This document shows positions 7,340 to 14,757 of a stretch of DNA of 20,670 nucleotides, piece by piece. How positions within the stretch are numbered: the first letter of the stretch is position 1; the number at the start of each line of letters is the position of its first letter. Source of the DNA: JAWUWD01 sp034112085. Its GTDB lineage: Bacteria > Bacteroidota > Bacteroidia > Cytophagales > Cyclobacteriaceae. Made by a program: the position numbers and the translations under genes. A model generated the notes under the pieces. The model saw nothing but the letters and a program-made list of their open reading frames with translations, did no database searches and had not been told where the DNA came from. The stretch spans positions 1-20,670 of the forward strand of contig JAWUWD010000048.1 in assembly GCA_034112085.1 (NCBI GenBank). Reading direction: 5' to 3'.

Positions 7340-8437
7340 CTAGATTGATTTTCTTCTATTGTTTTTATAATCCTCGAAAATGAGGTGCCCTAGACCTTGC
7401 AAACTACTGTAGTAAGCATTGCCACTATTGGCTTCAGTAAATTCCTTTACAAACTCCTTAAGATAAGGGTCAGAGGCAATCATGAATGTGGTAATGGGAA
7501 TATTAATTTTCCTACACTGAGTGGCTAGATTCAATGTCTTCGTGAGAATTTTAGGATCAAGACCAAAGCTATTTTTATAATACTTCACCCCTACTTTCAT
7601 ACAGGTAGGTTTCCCATCTGTAATCATAAAGATCTGCTTATTTTTATTCTTCCTTCTCCTGAGAATATCCATCGCCAATTCTAGCCCTGCAATAGTATTT
7701 GTATGATATGGACCTACTTGTAAGTAAGGCAAGTCTTTAATTTCTATTTGCCACGCATCATTACCAAATACGAGAATATCCAATGTATCTTTTTTGTATT
7801 TCTTTTTGATCAACTCAGCCAGTGCCATGGCTACTTTCTTTGCTGGAGTGATGCGGTCTTCTCCGTACAAAATCATGGAGTGACTGATGTCTATCATCAA
7901 TACAGTAGAAGTCTGCGTTTTATATTCGCTCTCCACTACCTCTAAATCATCTTCTGTTAGCATAAAGTCACCAATGCCGTGATTGATTTGGGCATTACGA
8001 AATGACTCTGTCATTGATATCTGATCTACAGGATCGCCAAATTCAAAACTCCTTCGATCTGTACCCTGCTCATCACCTTGTCCAGTATGATTAGTGTTAT
8101 GCTGACCTTTCCCAGATTTCTTTAGCTTACCAAAAATCTCTTCAAGGGCATTGTTACGAATTTTTTGCTCACTCTTAGCGGTTACTTTGATTTCGCCAGA
8201 TTGAGGATTTTCATCCAAGTAACCTTTAGCCTTTAGGTCATCGATGAAATCACCTATCCCATAGTCTCCATTAGTGATGTTGTGTTCTTTATCTAAGTTA
8301 GTCAACCAGCTCAGTGCTTCTGAAGCACTACCGCCTGTGATCGTCACTAACTCTAAAAAGATTTTCAGCAGATTTTCAAAATCGCCTTTCTCTTTACTTT
8401 TTTCTGGAATATACTCTGTGAATCTGTTACCTATCAT
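7340..8437 (-). CDS. VWA-domain partner of the MoxR-type ATPase
   Basis: A 365-residue protein with an N-terminal helical part and a Gly/His/Gln-rich linker (about 107-128, GKGQHNTNHTGQG-like). The C-terminal von Willebrand A domain (about 175-355) has a complete MIDAS metal site: D183-x-S185-x-S187, a T-N-T region near 246-248, and D274 in M-I-T-D-G-K-P-T. No signal peptide or membrane helix is seen, so it should act in the cytoplasm. MoxR/VWA pairs are widespread; the VWA protein usually recognises the substrate and the ATPase drives remodelling. It precedes the ATPase gene on the same strand with a 45-base gap, consistent with an operon. Target complex unknown. Confidence 0.87.
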   Translation of the reverse strand: MIGNRFTEYIPEKSKEKGDFENLLKIFLELVTITGGSASEALSWLTNLDKEHNITNGDYGIGDFIDDLKAKGYLDENPQSGEIKVTAKSEQKIRNNALEEIFGKLKKSGKGQHNTNHTGQGDEQGTDRRSFEFGDPVDQISMTESFRNAQINHGIGDFMLTEDDLEVVESEYKTQTSTVLMIDISHSMILYGEDRITPAKKVAMALAELIKKKYKKDTLDILVFGNDAWQIEIKDLPYLQVGPYHTNTIAGLELAMDILRRRKNKNKQIFMITDGKPTCMKVGVKYYKNSFGLDPKILTKTLNLATQCRKINIPITTFMIASDPYLKEFVKEFTEANSGNAYYSSLQGLGHLIFEDYKNNRRKSI

Positions 8438-8507
8438 TTACTATTTCTAAAGGATAGTAAGATAACACCGTTTGGTGGGGTTTTGTTTCAGCATGTGAAA
8501 TAAAGAT

Positions 8508-8732
8508 TTACGAAAGTCGCTTAACCAACCAAATCACAAATGCAATCAAAAAGATGATAATTGATATCTTATTAACTCCATGCATCATCTTTAAGCTGAA
8601 ATTGGTCGGTCTATTGGGGTCTTTCTTTCTAAAAAAATAATCAAAAAACTCTTCGAGAGCAAAAAACTCTCTGAGTTTGCTTCTTTTTTTAATGGGTTTA
8701 CTATTCTCTATTTGTGAATTTTGATTTGCCAT
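8508..8732 (-). CDS. Small single-pass membrane protein (possibly DUF6728-like)
   Basis: A 74-residue protein with a basic, polar N-terminal half (P-I-K-K-R-S-K-L-R-E-F-F), the segment F-F-D-Y-F-F-R-K-K-D-P-N-R-P-T-N-F-S-L-K-M-M-H-G, and one C-terminal membrane helix (about 52-70, ISIIIFLIAFVIWLV) ending in K-R. I recall a Bacteroidota family of this size with a very similar R-K-K-D-P-N-R-P motif (DUF6728), but cannot verify it. It lies 70 bases upstream of the VWA gene on the same strand, so it may share the transcript. The tail-anchored topology with a cytoplasmic basic N-terminus is an inference from charge distribution. Confidence 0.65.
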   Translation of the reverse strand: MANQNSQIENSKPIKKRSKLREFFALEEFFDYFFRKKDPNRPTNFSLKMMHGVNKISIIIFLIAFVIWLVKRLS

Positions 8733-8780
8733 ATTCTGTTTCCATTGAAATAAATATCATCACTATTGCTCAATAAGTAC

Positions 8781-8809
8781 TTAATAAAATAGCTCCGTGA
8801 AAACAGAGC
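8781..8809 (-). terminator. Likely intrinsic terminator downstream of ferredoxin gene
   Basis: On the minus strand GCTCTG (8809-8804) pairs with CGGAGC (8797-8792) around a 6-base loop TTTTCA, with one G-U pair, followed by TATTTTATT. It sits about 50 bases beyond the ferredoxin stop at 8857 and before the next gene start at 8732. Confidence 0.5.
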
Positions 8810-8856
8810 CATTTTTAATGAGTAAATACTAGACTAGAATAAGGTTTATTTACTTA

Positions 8857-9204
8857 TTAAGCATTATGCAACCATGCCTGCTTAGTCAACAATTCATCTT
8901 CTTCTTCAACATAATCTGGGTCTGGCACACAACAATCTACAGGACATACAGCTGCACATTGCGGTTCCTCATGAAAACCTTTACACTCGGTACATTTTCC
9001 AGATACTATATAGTAAAATTCGTCAGATACAGGAACTTGCTCTTGATTTCCATCAACAGCTACTCCATCTTCCATTTCTACTTCTTTCAATTCTGTACCT
9101 CCAGACCAAGTCCACTCAATACCTCCTTCATATATGGCCGTATTTGGACATTCAGGCTCACAGGCACCGCAATTAATACATTCGTCAGTGATTATTATTG
9201 CCAT
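8857..9204 (-). CDS. 2[4Fe-4S] ferredoxin
   Basis: A 115-residue bacterial-type ferredoxin. The first cluster motif is C9-x2-C12-x2-C15-x3-C19-P. The second is the extended form C71-x2-C74-x8-C83-x3-C87-P, followed by two further cysteines (91, 92). Between them is a roughly 50-residue insert rich in acidic residues (EVEMEDGVAVDGNQEQ) that is longer than in clostridial ferredoxins, as in Alvin-type (Allochromatium) and Bacteroidota versions. The tail is acidic. It carries electrons at low potential in the cytoplasm; the redox partner is unknown. It is divergent from a LuxC-like acyl-CoA reductase, an arrangement I recall as common in Bacteroidota and one that hints at a functional tie. It has a good Bacteroidota-type promoter at 9254-9284. 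Confidence 0.93.
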   Translation of the reverse strand: MAIIITDECINCGACEPECPNTAIYEGGIEWTWSGGTELKEVEMEDGVAVDGNQEQVPVSDEFYYIVSGKCTECKGFHEEPQCAAVCPVDCCVPDPDYVEEEDELLTKQAWLHNA

Positions 9205-9253
9205 AATAAATGCTTCGTATTTTTAATAACTAATAACTATGTGTTTCTTTACA

Positions 9254-9284
9254 CAAAAATATGCAACATCCTGTTGTGTTCAAA
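9254..9284 (-). promoter_or_regulatory. Bacteroidota-type promoter of the ferredoxin gene
   Basis: On the minus strand TTTG (9284-9281), 19 bases, then TATTTTTG (9261-9254). This matches the Bacteroidota consensus TTTG / TAnnTTTG exactly, about 50 bases upstream of the start codon. Confidence 0.7.
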
Positions 9285-9318
9285 CAGATATCCTTGATAA
9301 AAAAGTCAGTCATAATAC

Positions 9319-10329
9319 ATGGACATCAATAACCGTATCAATGCATTTGCTCAACTTGGTGATAGACTAAGGGTTACAGATTTTATTCCTTCAGAAATTA
9401 TCTTTCGAGCTGAGCAACAAAACAATTGGTTTACTCCCGAAAGTGTCAACTTAGCAATAGTAAGTTTAGCAGAGTTACTGAGCAAAGAAAACCTCACTGA
9501 ATGGACAAATCACTATAATATCACAACTAATCATCCAAAAAGAGTTGGTGTGATCATGGCTGGAAACATTCCTCTTGTAGGCTTTAGTGATTTCTTGGCC
9601 ATCATTATTAGTGGACATATCGCAAAAATAAAGCTAAGTAGTCAAGACAATATTCTTCTCCCCTTTTTGGTAGCTGAATTGATGAAAATTGATAAAGAAT
9701 TGACCTCGCAAATCCACTTTGTAGAACGGCTTAAAGAAATGGATGCAGTCATCGCAACAGGGAGTGACAATACCTCCAGATATTTTGATTACTACTTTTC
9801 AAAGTACCCGAACATCATCCGAAAGAATCGCAGTTCTTGCGCAATACTTACCGGTGATGAAAGTCCAGAAGAAATAGGGCTATTAGGGCAAGATATGTTT
9901 CAGTATTATGGCTTAGGCTGTAGGAATATTTCTAAAGTATATTTCCCAAAAGACTATAAAGTCGAACACCTATTAGGTAATCTTGATGATCACGAGTACG
10001 TTTCATCTCATCACAAATACAACAACAACTACGACTATAATAAGTCAATATATCTAATCAATAGGGTTCATCACTATGATAATGGTTATTTGCTACTGAC
10101 CGAAGATCAATCGTTGGTCTCCCCTATTTCTGTATTGTTTTATGAACGATACGAAGACGAATCACATCTTGACCAACTTATCTCTCAGCATGATGGGAAA
10201 ATCCAATGTATCGTATCAAAAGATGGCTGGTATAAGAAAAGCTTACCATTAGGTCAAGCACAAAAACCCAATCTGTCAGATTATGCTGACGATGTGGATG
10301 TGATGTCTTTTTTAGCGTCATTAAACTAG
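9319..10329 (+). CDS. Acyl-CoA reductase, LuxC-like short form
   Basis: A 336-residue protein of the LuxC / acyl-CoA reductase family (ALDH-like fold), which reduces acyl-CoA or acyl-thioester to an aldehyde with NAD(P)H. Typical pieces are V-G-V-I-M-A-G-N-I-P-L-V-G-F-x-D-F (75-92), A-T-G-S-D-N-T-S-R-Y-F-x-Y-Y-F (146-160), K-N-R-S-S-C-A-I-L, and Q-Y-Y-G-L-G-C201-R-N-I-S-K. Cys201 is the likely nucleophile by analogy. It is shorter than bioluminescence LuxC (about 480 residues), as is usual in Bacteroidota, and no luxABE genes are here, so it has nothing to do with light emission. It ends one base before the transporter start (TAG-G-ATG), implying translational coupling. It is divergent from the ferredoxin gene. 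Confidence 0.88.
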   Translation: MDINNRINAFAQLGDRLRVTDFIPSEIIFRAEQQNNWFTPESVNLAIVSLAELLSKENLTEWTNHYNITTNHPKRVGVIMAGNIPLVGFSDFLAIIISGHIAKIKLSSQDNILLPFLVAELMKIDKELTSQIHFVERLKEMDAVIATGSDNTSRYFDYYFSKYPNIIRKNRSSCAILTGDESPEEIGLLGQDMFQYYGLGCRNISKVYFPKDYKVEHLLGNLDDHEYVSSHHKYNNNYDYNKSIYLINRVHHYDNGYLLLTEDQSLVSPISVLFYERYEDESHLDQLISQHDGKIQCIVSKDGWYKKSLPLGQAQKPNLSDYADDVDVMSFLASLN

Positions 10330-10330
10330 G

Positions 10331-11671
10331 ATGAAGGAAGACAACCTATACCTCAGGCTTGTCCACAAACTATTACCTTCTCCCTTTTCTATTGCGGTTC
10401 TATTGACCTTAGTTACCTTCTTTACTGCTTGGATACTTACAGATTCACCAAACACAGATAAGTATCAATTAGTTGAGATTGCTGGATTTTGGGAAAAAGG
10501 ATTCTGGGAACTTCTATCATTCTCTATGCAGATGGTACTGATCTTAGTATTAGGACATACCCTGGCCTTAAGCAAAGCTGCAGATCGATTACTTAATTTA
10601 CTTACAAGATATGCTTACAACACCGCTACAGCTGCAGCATTGATCAGTGTAGTATCTATAGGGGTTAGCTTTATCAACTGGGGCCTTTGTTTGATTATAG
10701 GTGCTGTATTCGCTAGAAAAGTAGGTGAGTATGCAAAACTAAATCAAATCAAGATGAATTACCCTCTATTAGGAGCTGCAGGATATAGCGGCATGATGAC
10801 ATGGCATGGAGGTTTTTCAGGATCTGCACCTCTCAAAGTGGCAGAGTCAAATCACTTTCTATTTGAGACTATCGGGCAAATATCTATTGATCATACCGTA
10901 CTTTCACCAATGAATCTCACCGCTTGGGGATTACTGATTACAATAATTCCAATGCTGTTCTACTTCCTGGGGACAAGATCAACGTCAACAGAAATTCCAA
11001 ATAGCGATGTTGTCACTAACGATGACCGAAAAAGTATCTCTGGAGCAGAGCGAATGGATCATTCCAGAATTCTTGCCTACCTGATTGGTGGCGCCATTGT
11101 CTTGTATGCTATTTATAACGTAACTATTTCAGAAGGAAATGGACTATCTTTCATCAATCTCAATTATATCAACTTCACTTTATTTGGCCTTTGTATAATC
11201 GCTCATGGATCAATTCATCACTTTTTGAATGCGGTGCAGCAAGCTATCTCTGGGGCATCTGGCATTATTATTCAATTTCCGCTTTATGCTGGCATTATGG
11301 GCATAATGAAATACTCAGGGTTGGTCATTATATTTTCTGACTTTTTCATTCAAATTTCAACCGTAACTACGTTTCCAATATTCACATTGATAAGTGCTGC
11401 TGTTGTAAATACTTTTGTACCTAGTGGTGGTGGGCAATGGGCAGTACAAGGTCCAATTATTTGTAATGCTGCTACATCATTGGGAGTGCCTATTGATAAG
11501 GCTATCATGGCATTGTCCTACGGAGATCAATTGACTAATATGTTACAGCCTTTTTGGGCGTTGCCACTATTAGGGATTACCAAACTGAAGGCCAAAGATA
11601 TTCTACCTTACAGTTTACTTGTGATGATTGCGGGATTAGTGATTTTTTCTGGCGTACTACTGCTGTTCTAG
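10331..11671 (+). CDS. atoE: AtoE-type short-chain fatty acid transporter
   Basis: A 446-residue integral membrane protein with about ten to twelve hydrophobic helices and the family landmarks L-L-P-S-P-F-S-I-A near the N-terminus, S-W/N-W-G-L-C-L-I-I-G (about 113-122) and F-V-P-S-G-G-G-Q-W-A-V-Q-G-P (about 359-373). AtoE-family proteins import short-chain fatty acids such as butyrate or acetoacetate; the actual substrate here is not determined. It starts one base after the reductase stop and is surely co-transcribed, which links uptake of short acids to acyl-CoA reduction (inference). The last 15 bases overlap the 3' end of the opposing TerB-like gene. No signal peptide is needed for this class. 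Length is normal for the family. Confidence 0.88.
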   Translation: MKEDNLYLRLVHKLLPSPFSIAVLLTLVTFFTAWILTDSPNTDKYQLVEIAGFWEKGFWELLSFSMQMVLILVLGHTLALSKAADRLLNLLTRYAYNTATAAALISVVSIGVSFINWGLCLIIGAVFARKVGEYAKLNQIKMNYPLLGAAGYSGMMTWHGGFSGSAPLKVAESNHFLFETIGQISIDHTVLSPMNLTAWGLLITIIPMLFYFLGTRSTSTEIPNSDVVTNDDRKSISGAERMDHSRILAYLIGGAIVLYAIYNVTISEGNGLSFINLNYINFTLFGLCIIAHGSIHHFLNAVQQAISGASGIIIQFPLYAGIMGIMKYSGLVIIFSDFFIQISTVTTFPIFTLISAAVVNTFVPSGGGQWAVQGPIICNAATSLGVPIDKAIMALSYGDQLTNMLQPFWALPLLGITKLKAKDILPYSLLVMIAGLVIFSGVLLLF

Positions 11672-12007
11672 CGCAAGTTTCTTATCAATCGTAAGGTTGA
11701 GTTCTTCTTTAGTGAAGCCCAATTTCTCACCAACTGACATGATAAGTCCTCTTTCGGCTTGTGCAAAATCTCCATCTACCAACGCAAAGTCAATCATCTC
11801 TTTAAGCTGTGTATCTCTTTCTTCTACATTCTGTGGAATCAGATAGGCATATTCATCGGCATGTTTCAGCATAATATTCATCCTCTCTACGGAGATCCCT
11901 TTTTCGTAGGCAATCTTAGACAAGGTTATTCGCTCTATATCTTGAATAATTCCATCAATTGCTGCTAGAGATACAAGGTTTCTGAAATGTTCAAGATTTT
12001 GGTTCAT
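11657..12007 (-). CDS. TerB-like domain protein
   Basis: A 116-residue soluble helical protein matching the TerB-like (tellurite-resistance / DjlA N-terminal) domain. It has two helical repeats, each with an acidic loop: L-A-A-I-D-G-x-I-x-x-x-E near residues 13-25 and A-L-V-D-G-D-F-A-x-x-E near 75-85. The D-G-x-x-x-x-x-E pattern is the divalent-metal-binding signature of the family. No other ter gene is nearby, so tellurite resistance is not implied; stand-alone TerB proteins are common in Bacteroidota with unknown roles. The 3' end overlaps the transporter gene on the other strand by 15 bases. It lies 64 bases downstream of the protease gene, same strand. A near-consensus -7 element (ATATTTTG on the minus strand, about 12048-12055) lies in that gap. 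Confidence 0.78.
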   Translation of the reverse strand: MNQNLEHFRNLVSLAAIDGIIQDIERITLSKIAYEKGISVERMNIMLKHADEYAYLIPQNVEERDTQLKEMIDFALVDGDFAQAERGLIMSVGEKLGFTKEELNLTIDKKLALEQQ

Positions 12008-12071
12008 AACTTCGTAGATTAATAGATATTATACTATGCGTTGAACACAAAATATACTAACAATAAACTTA

Positions 12072-14129
12072 TTAGCCAATATTTCCAGTAATCAATTCAG
12101 CCAATATCAAAATTCCTTCTTTCAAATATTGATCATCAATATTGAGTTCATCCGTGACTGTTGCTCCGGTTTCTTTATTGACAATAGTCGTAGATAGATC
12201 AGTAGATTTCTTTAATTTATCGATTCTATCTATCTCTGATTGTCTCTCAGACTGATTGAGTGAAACTTCTGAGAGTTTTAGATTTTTTTCAAAAGCCTTG
12301 GTCTCTTCTACAAACTGCTGAAGTCCTTTATCTGTTTTCAAACGATACTCATATACTTTTTTAAGCTTGGCAATCATCGCTATTGAGACATCATTAGTAG
12401 CTTCAAAATCTGTGGAAGCCACTTCATCCCAAGGCAATGCACTAGGCTCAGCACTTTCCCCGAAATCCTCTGCGCTGAAAGCAGATGGTAAATTAATATC
12501 TGGGCTTACTCCTTTATGCTGAGTACTACTTCCTGTTACTCGATAGAATTTCTGTAAAGTCAACTTCAGTTGACCAGTCTCATCTTTTGCCTCGGGCATA
12601 AACCTTCCCAAATCCACCACACTCTGTACTGTTCCTTTTCCAAAAGTCTGTTCTCCTACCACCACTCCACGTTTGTAATCTTGTATGGCACCTGCAAATA
12701 TTTCAGAAGCAGAGGCACTGAATCTATTGATCAACACCATCATTGGTCCATCATAAGCCACTCCGTCAAGGGTATCTCTGCCGACTTCAATAGCTCTCCT
12801 AGGGTCTGACGGCTTGACCTGAACAACAGGTCCATTGTCTATGAATAATCCCGTCAAGTCTATGGCTTCAGACAATGAGCCTCCACCGTTATTTCTCAAG
12901 TCAATCACGAGTCCATCAATATTTTCAGTGCTTAATTCCTCTATAAGCCTTCTTACATCCTTTGTGGTACTCGAATAGTTTTCATCTCCTTTTTGGTAGT
13001 CTTCCCATCCAAAGTAAAAGCTTGGTAACTTGATCACCCCCATGGTCATCTGTTTTCCATTTTTGATCATAGGAATTATTTCTTTCTGAGCTTCTTTATC
13101 TTCTAATTTCACTTTCTCTCTTACTATGGTGATCAGTTCAGCTTTGCCATTGACACCATCTACCGCAGGTAAAATCTCTAACCTCACTTTTGTTCCTTTT
13201 GGACCTCTTATCAATGCAACTACATCATCGATTCTCCATCCGATGATGTCCTGCATCTCACCTACTTCTCCTTGACCTACGGCTATAATTTTATCTTCTC
13301 CATGTATCAGACCTGACTTATCCGCTGGCCCTCCTGGAACTACCCTATTTACCTTAGTATAATCGTTTACTGTTTGAAGCGTAGCACCTATACCTTCCAG
13401 AGACAAACTCATATTGATCTTGAAATTGTCAGAGGTGTGCTTTGAAAAGTAATTGGTATGAGGATCAAATGCCTCAGAAACTACATTCATATAAAGCTGA
13501 AATATATCATCACTTTTATACTGAGATATGGTCTTCAAATATCGTTTATATCTCTTATTGATAATCTCATTGATTTCATCTTCCGTTTTATCATTGAGTA
13601 TCAAACTAAGTTTCTGATTTTTAACAATCTTTCTCCAAATATCATTGAGTTCTTTCTCGGAAGAAGACCATTTATTGTCTGTTCGATCAACATCTTGCAT
13701 TTCATTTTTGCTATAGTCAAACGAGGTTTTCAATAAAACTTCATTGATATAACTCATCCGTGCTGTATATCTCTCATTGAAAAGGTGGAAGATGTCATAA
13801 GCAGGCTGAACATTTCCTTTGACAGTTTGCTTGCCTAGTTCGTACCTCAAAGCCTCAAATGACACTATGTCACTCGCTAGAAAATAACTCTTACCGGGGT
13901 CAAGAACATTGATATAAGAATCCAAAATCGCTGAAGACAACGAATCAGAAAATTTCATTTTACGATAATGATGGATTTCTAATAATTGAGTAATCAACAT
14001 AGCTTCTTTAGCATGTCGAGGCTCAGGCATCAGCTTAGTACTGTCCTCTTTTGCTATACTTCCTGCAAATGATACTGTGCTGGTGGCAATCAATAAAATA
14101 AATAGTATTATCCTTCTCATAATTTTCAT
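12072..14129 (-). CDS. prc: Carboxy-terminal processing protease (Prc/Tsp/CtpA, S41A)
   Basis: The chosen start at 14129 gives 685 residues beginning MKIMRR and a clean signal peptide (ending VSFA). The longer form from 14186 would bury that signal behind 19 polar residues. Order: signal peptide, Tsp-type N-terminal helical domain (about 25-240), PDZ (about 240-335, with G-I-G-A-T-L and G-G-P-A-D-K-S-G-L), S41 protease core and C-terminal extension. Compared with E. coli Tsp, the catalytic residues are Ser473 in F-S-A-S-A-S-E, Asp484 in Q-D-Y and Lys498 in T-F-G-K-G-T-V. The same set is S492, D503, K517 if counted from 14186. It degrades or trims periplasmic proteins from their C-termini. GAGGGAAG lies 7-14 bases upstream of the chosen ATG and may help initiation. 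Confidence 0.9.
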   Translation of the reverse strand: MKIMRRIILFILLIATSTVSFAGSIAKEDSTKLMPEPRHAKEAMLITQLLEIHHYRKMKFSDSLSSAILDSYINVLDPGKSYFLASDIVSFEALRYELGKQTVKGNVQPAYDIFHLFNERYTARMSYINEVLLKTSFDYSKNEMQDVDRTDNKWSSSEKELNDIWRKIVKNQKLSLILNDKTEDEINEIINKRYKRYLKTISQYKSDDIFQLYMNVVSEAFDPHTNYFSKHTSDNFKINMSLSLEGIGATLQTVNDYTKVNRVVPGGPADKSGLIHGEDKIIAVGQGEVGEMQDIIGWRIDDVVALIRGPKGTKVRLEILPAVDGVNGKAELITIVREKVKLEDKEAQKEIIPMIKNGKQMTMGVIKLPSFYFGWEDYQKGDENYSSTTKDVRRLIEELSTENIDGLVIDLRNNGGGSLSEAIDLTGLFIDNGPVVQVKPSDPRRAIEVGRDTLDGVAYDGPMMVLINRFSASASEIFAGAIQDYKRGVVVGEQTFGKGTVQSVVDLGRFMPEAKDETGQLKLTLQKFYRVTGSSTQHKGVSPDINLPSAFSAEDFGESAEPSALPWDEVASTDFEATNDVSIAMIAKLKKVYEYRLKTDKGLQQFVEETKAFEKNLKLSEVSLNQSERQSEIDRIDKLKKSTDLSTTIVNKETGATVTDELNIDDQYLKEGILILAELITGNIG

Positions 14130-14231
14130 TTTCAACTTCCCTCTTTGAACGACATTCTTGTCAATAAGATGCCACAATGATGCCAAATGTTAAATAATAA
14201 TATAACCGGTGTATTGGTCTATATGGCCATG

Positions 14232-14256
14232 GCTAAAGTTCCTTAGAATTTTTAGC
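14232..14256. other. Inverted repeat (imperfect hairpin) between two minus-strand genes
   Basis: GCTAAA (14232-14237) and TTTAGC (14251-14256), with inner TTC/GAA pairing, form about 9 base pairs around CTTA. It sits between the zinc-ribbon gene and the protease gene. No T-run follows on the minus strand, so terminator function is doubtful. It adjoins two overlapping 8-bp palindromes at 14223-14233 (ATGGCCAT and GCCATGGC). Confidence 0.4.
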
Positions 14257-14280
14257 AATCTACCGTAAACCTTACTCGAG

Positions 14281-14724
14281 CTACTTTTTATATTCATCTA
14301 GAAAGTCCTTCGCTTGCCCTATAGTGTGAAATTCAAATATTTTCGAAGTTCCATCACTCTGGTGTATTTGCAATTTGATAGCTTCTATATAAGTTTTTTG
14401 ACTTTCATCTTGTTGCTTCATTTGAGTTTGTTTCTTCACCATCTCAGCTTCTGCAGCGGAATTCGTCAACTTCGCAATCGTATGTTGAGTAGTTCGTTTT
14501 GAACTACAATAGTTACACTCAAAATGCTTGAGCAACTCACCATCATTAGAAACAGTGGCAGGTTCTACGATCTCTTCACGCGCAATCTTAAGCGTTCTAA
14601 ATCCACAAGAACCACATTCAAGTGCCTCCATGTAGCCTTCATAACGCTCAATCTTTGTTTCACCAGTAGCATCATCCATCCAAACATCATAATCTATAGA
14701 AAAGACATTTTCTTCAGCTTGCAT
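14281..14724 (-). CDS. Zinc-ribbon protein, likely C-terminal half of a split gene
   Basis: A 147-residue soluble protein. It opens with M-Q-A-E-E-N-V-F-S-I-D-Y-D-V-W-M-D. Two CxxC knuckles (C37-x2-C40 in E-C-G-S-C-G-F and C70-x2-C73 in C-N-Y-C) form a probable zinc ribbon, followed by a Gln/Lys-rich helical stretch and a beta-containing tail. The reading frame continues upstream in the same frame for ten codons (D-E-E-D-V-H-L-D-E-G) to a TAA that is the stop of the preceding membrane-protein gene. The acidic block plus D-Y-D-V-W resembles a contiguous conserved motif, so this ORF is probably the back half of an interrupted 304-residue protein. As an independent gene it would start at 14724, where the only SD-like sequence (GAGGAGG) is too far upstream to serve that ATG well. 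Confidence 0.7.
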   Translation of the reverse strand: MQAEENVFSIDYDVWMDDATGETKIERYEGYMEALECGSCGFRTLKIAREEIVEPATVSNDGELLKHFECNYCSSKRTTQHTIAKLTNSAAEAEMVKKQTQMKQQDESQKTYIEAIKLQIHQSDGTSKIFEFHTIGQAKDFLDEYKK

Positions 14725-14754
14725 CCCTTCGTCTAAATGAACATCCTCCTCATC

Positions 14755-14757
14755 TTA
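14755..14757 (-). other. In-frame TAA joining two halves of one apparent gene
   Basis: The minus-strand frame reads K-M-K-L-L-S-stop-D-E-E-D-V-H-L-D-E-G-M-Q-A-E-E without any frame change. A single G-to-T change of a GAA (Glu) codon would create this TAA, and Glu is just what the surrounding acidic run would lead one to expect. See the finding for tests. Confidence 0.65.

Noticed and set aside
8468..8479. CACC-GTTT-GGTG hairpin before the VWA gene
   Set aside because: Only four base pairs and no T-run on the minus strand; too weak to call.
8866..9297. Plus-strand 143-residue ORF over the ferredoxin gene
   Set aside because: It is antisense to a clear two-cluster ferredoxin and its composition is that of a shadow frame.
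9319..10329. Bioluminescence (lux) operon
   Set aside because: The LuxC-like gene is the short Bacteroidota form and no luciferase, transferase or synthetase genes are present.
11657..12007. Tellurite-resistance system
   Set aside because: Only an isolated TerB-like domain is present; no terA, terC, terD or related gene is nearby.
14130..14186. Longer start for the protease gene at 14186
   Set aside because: It adds 19 polar residues before an otherwise ideal signal peptide, and the internal ATG at 14129 has a purine-rich upstream sequence.
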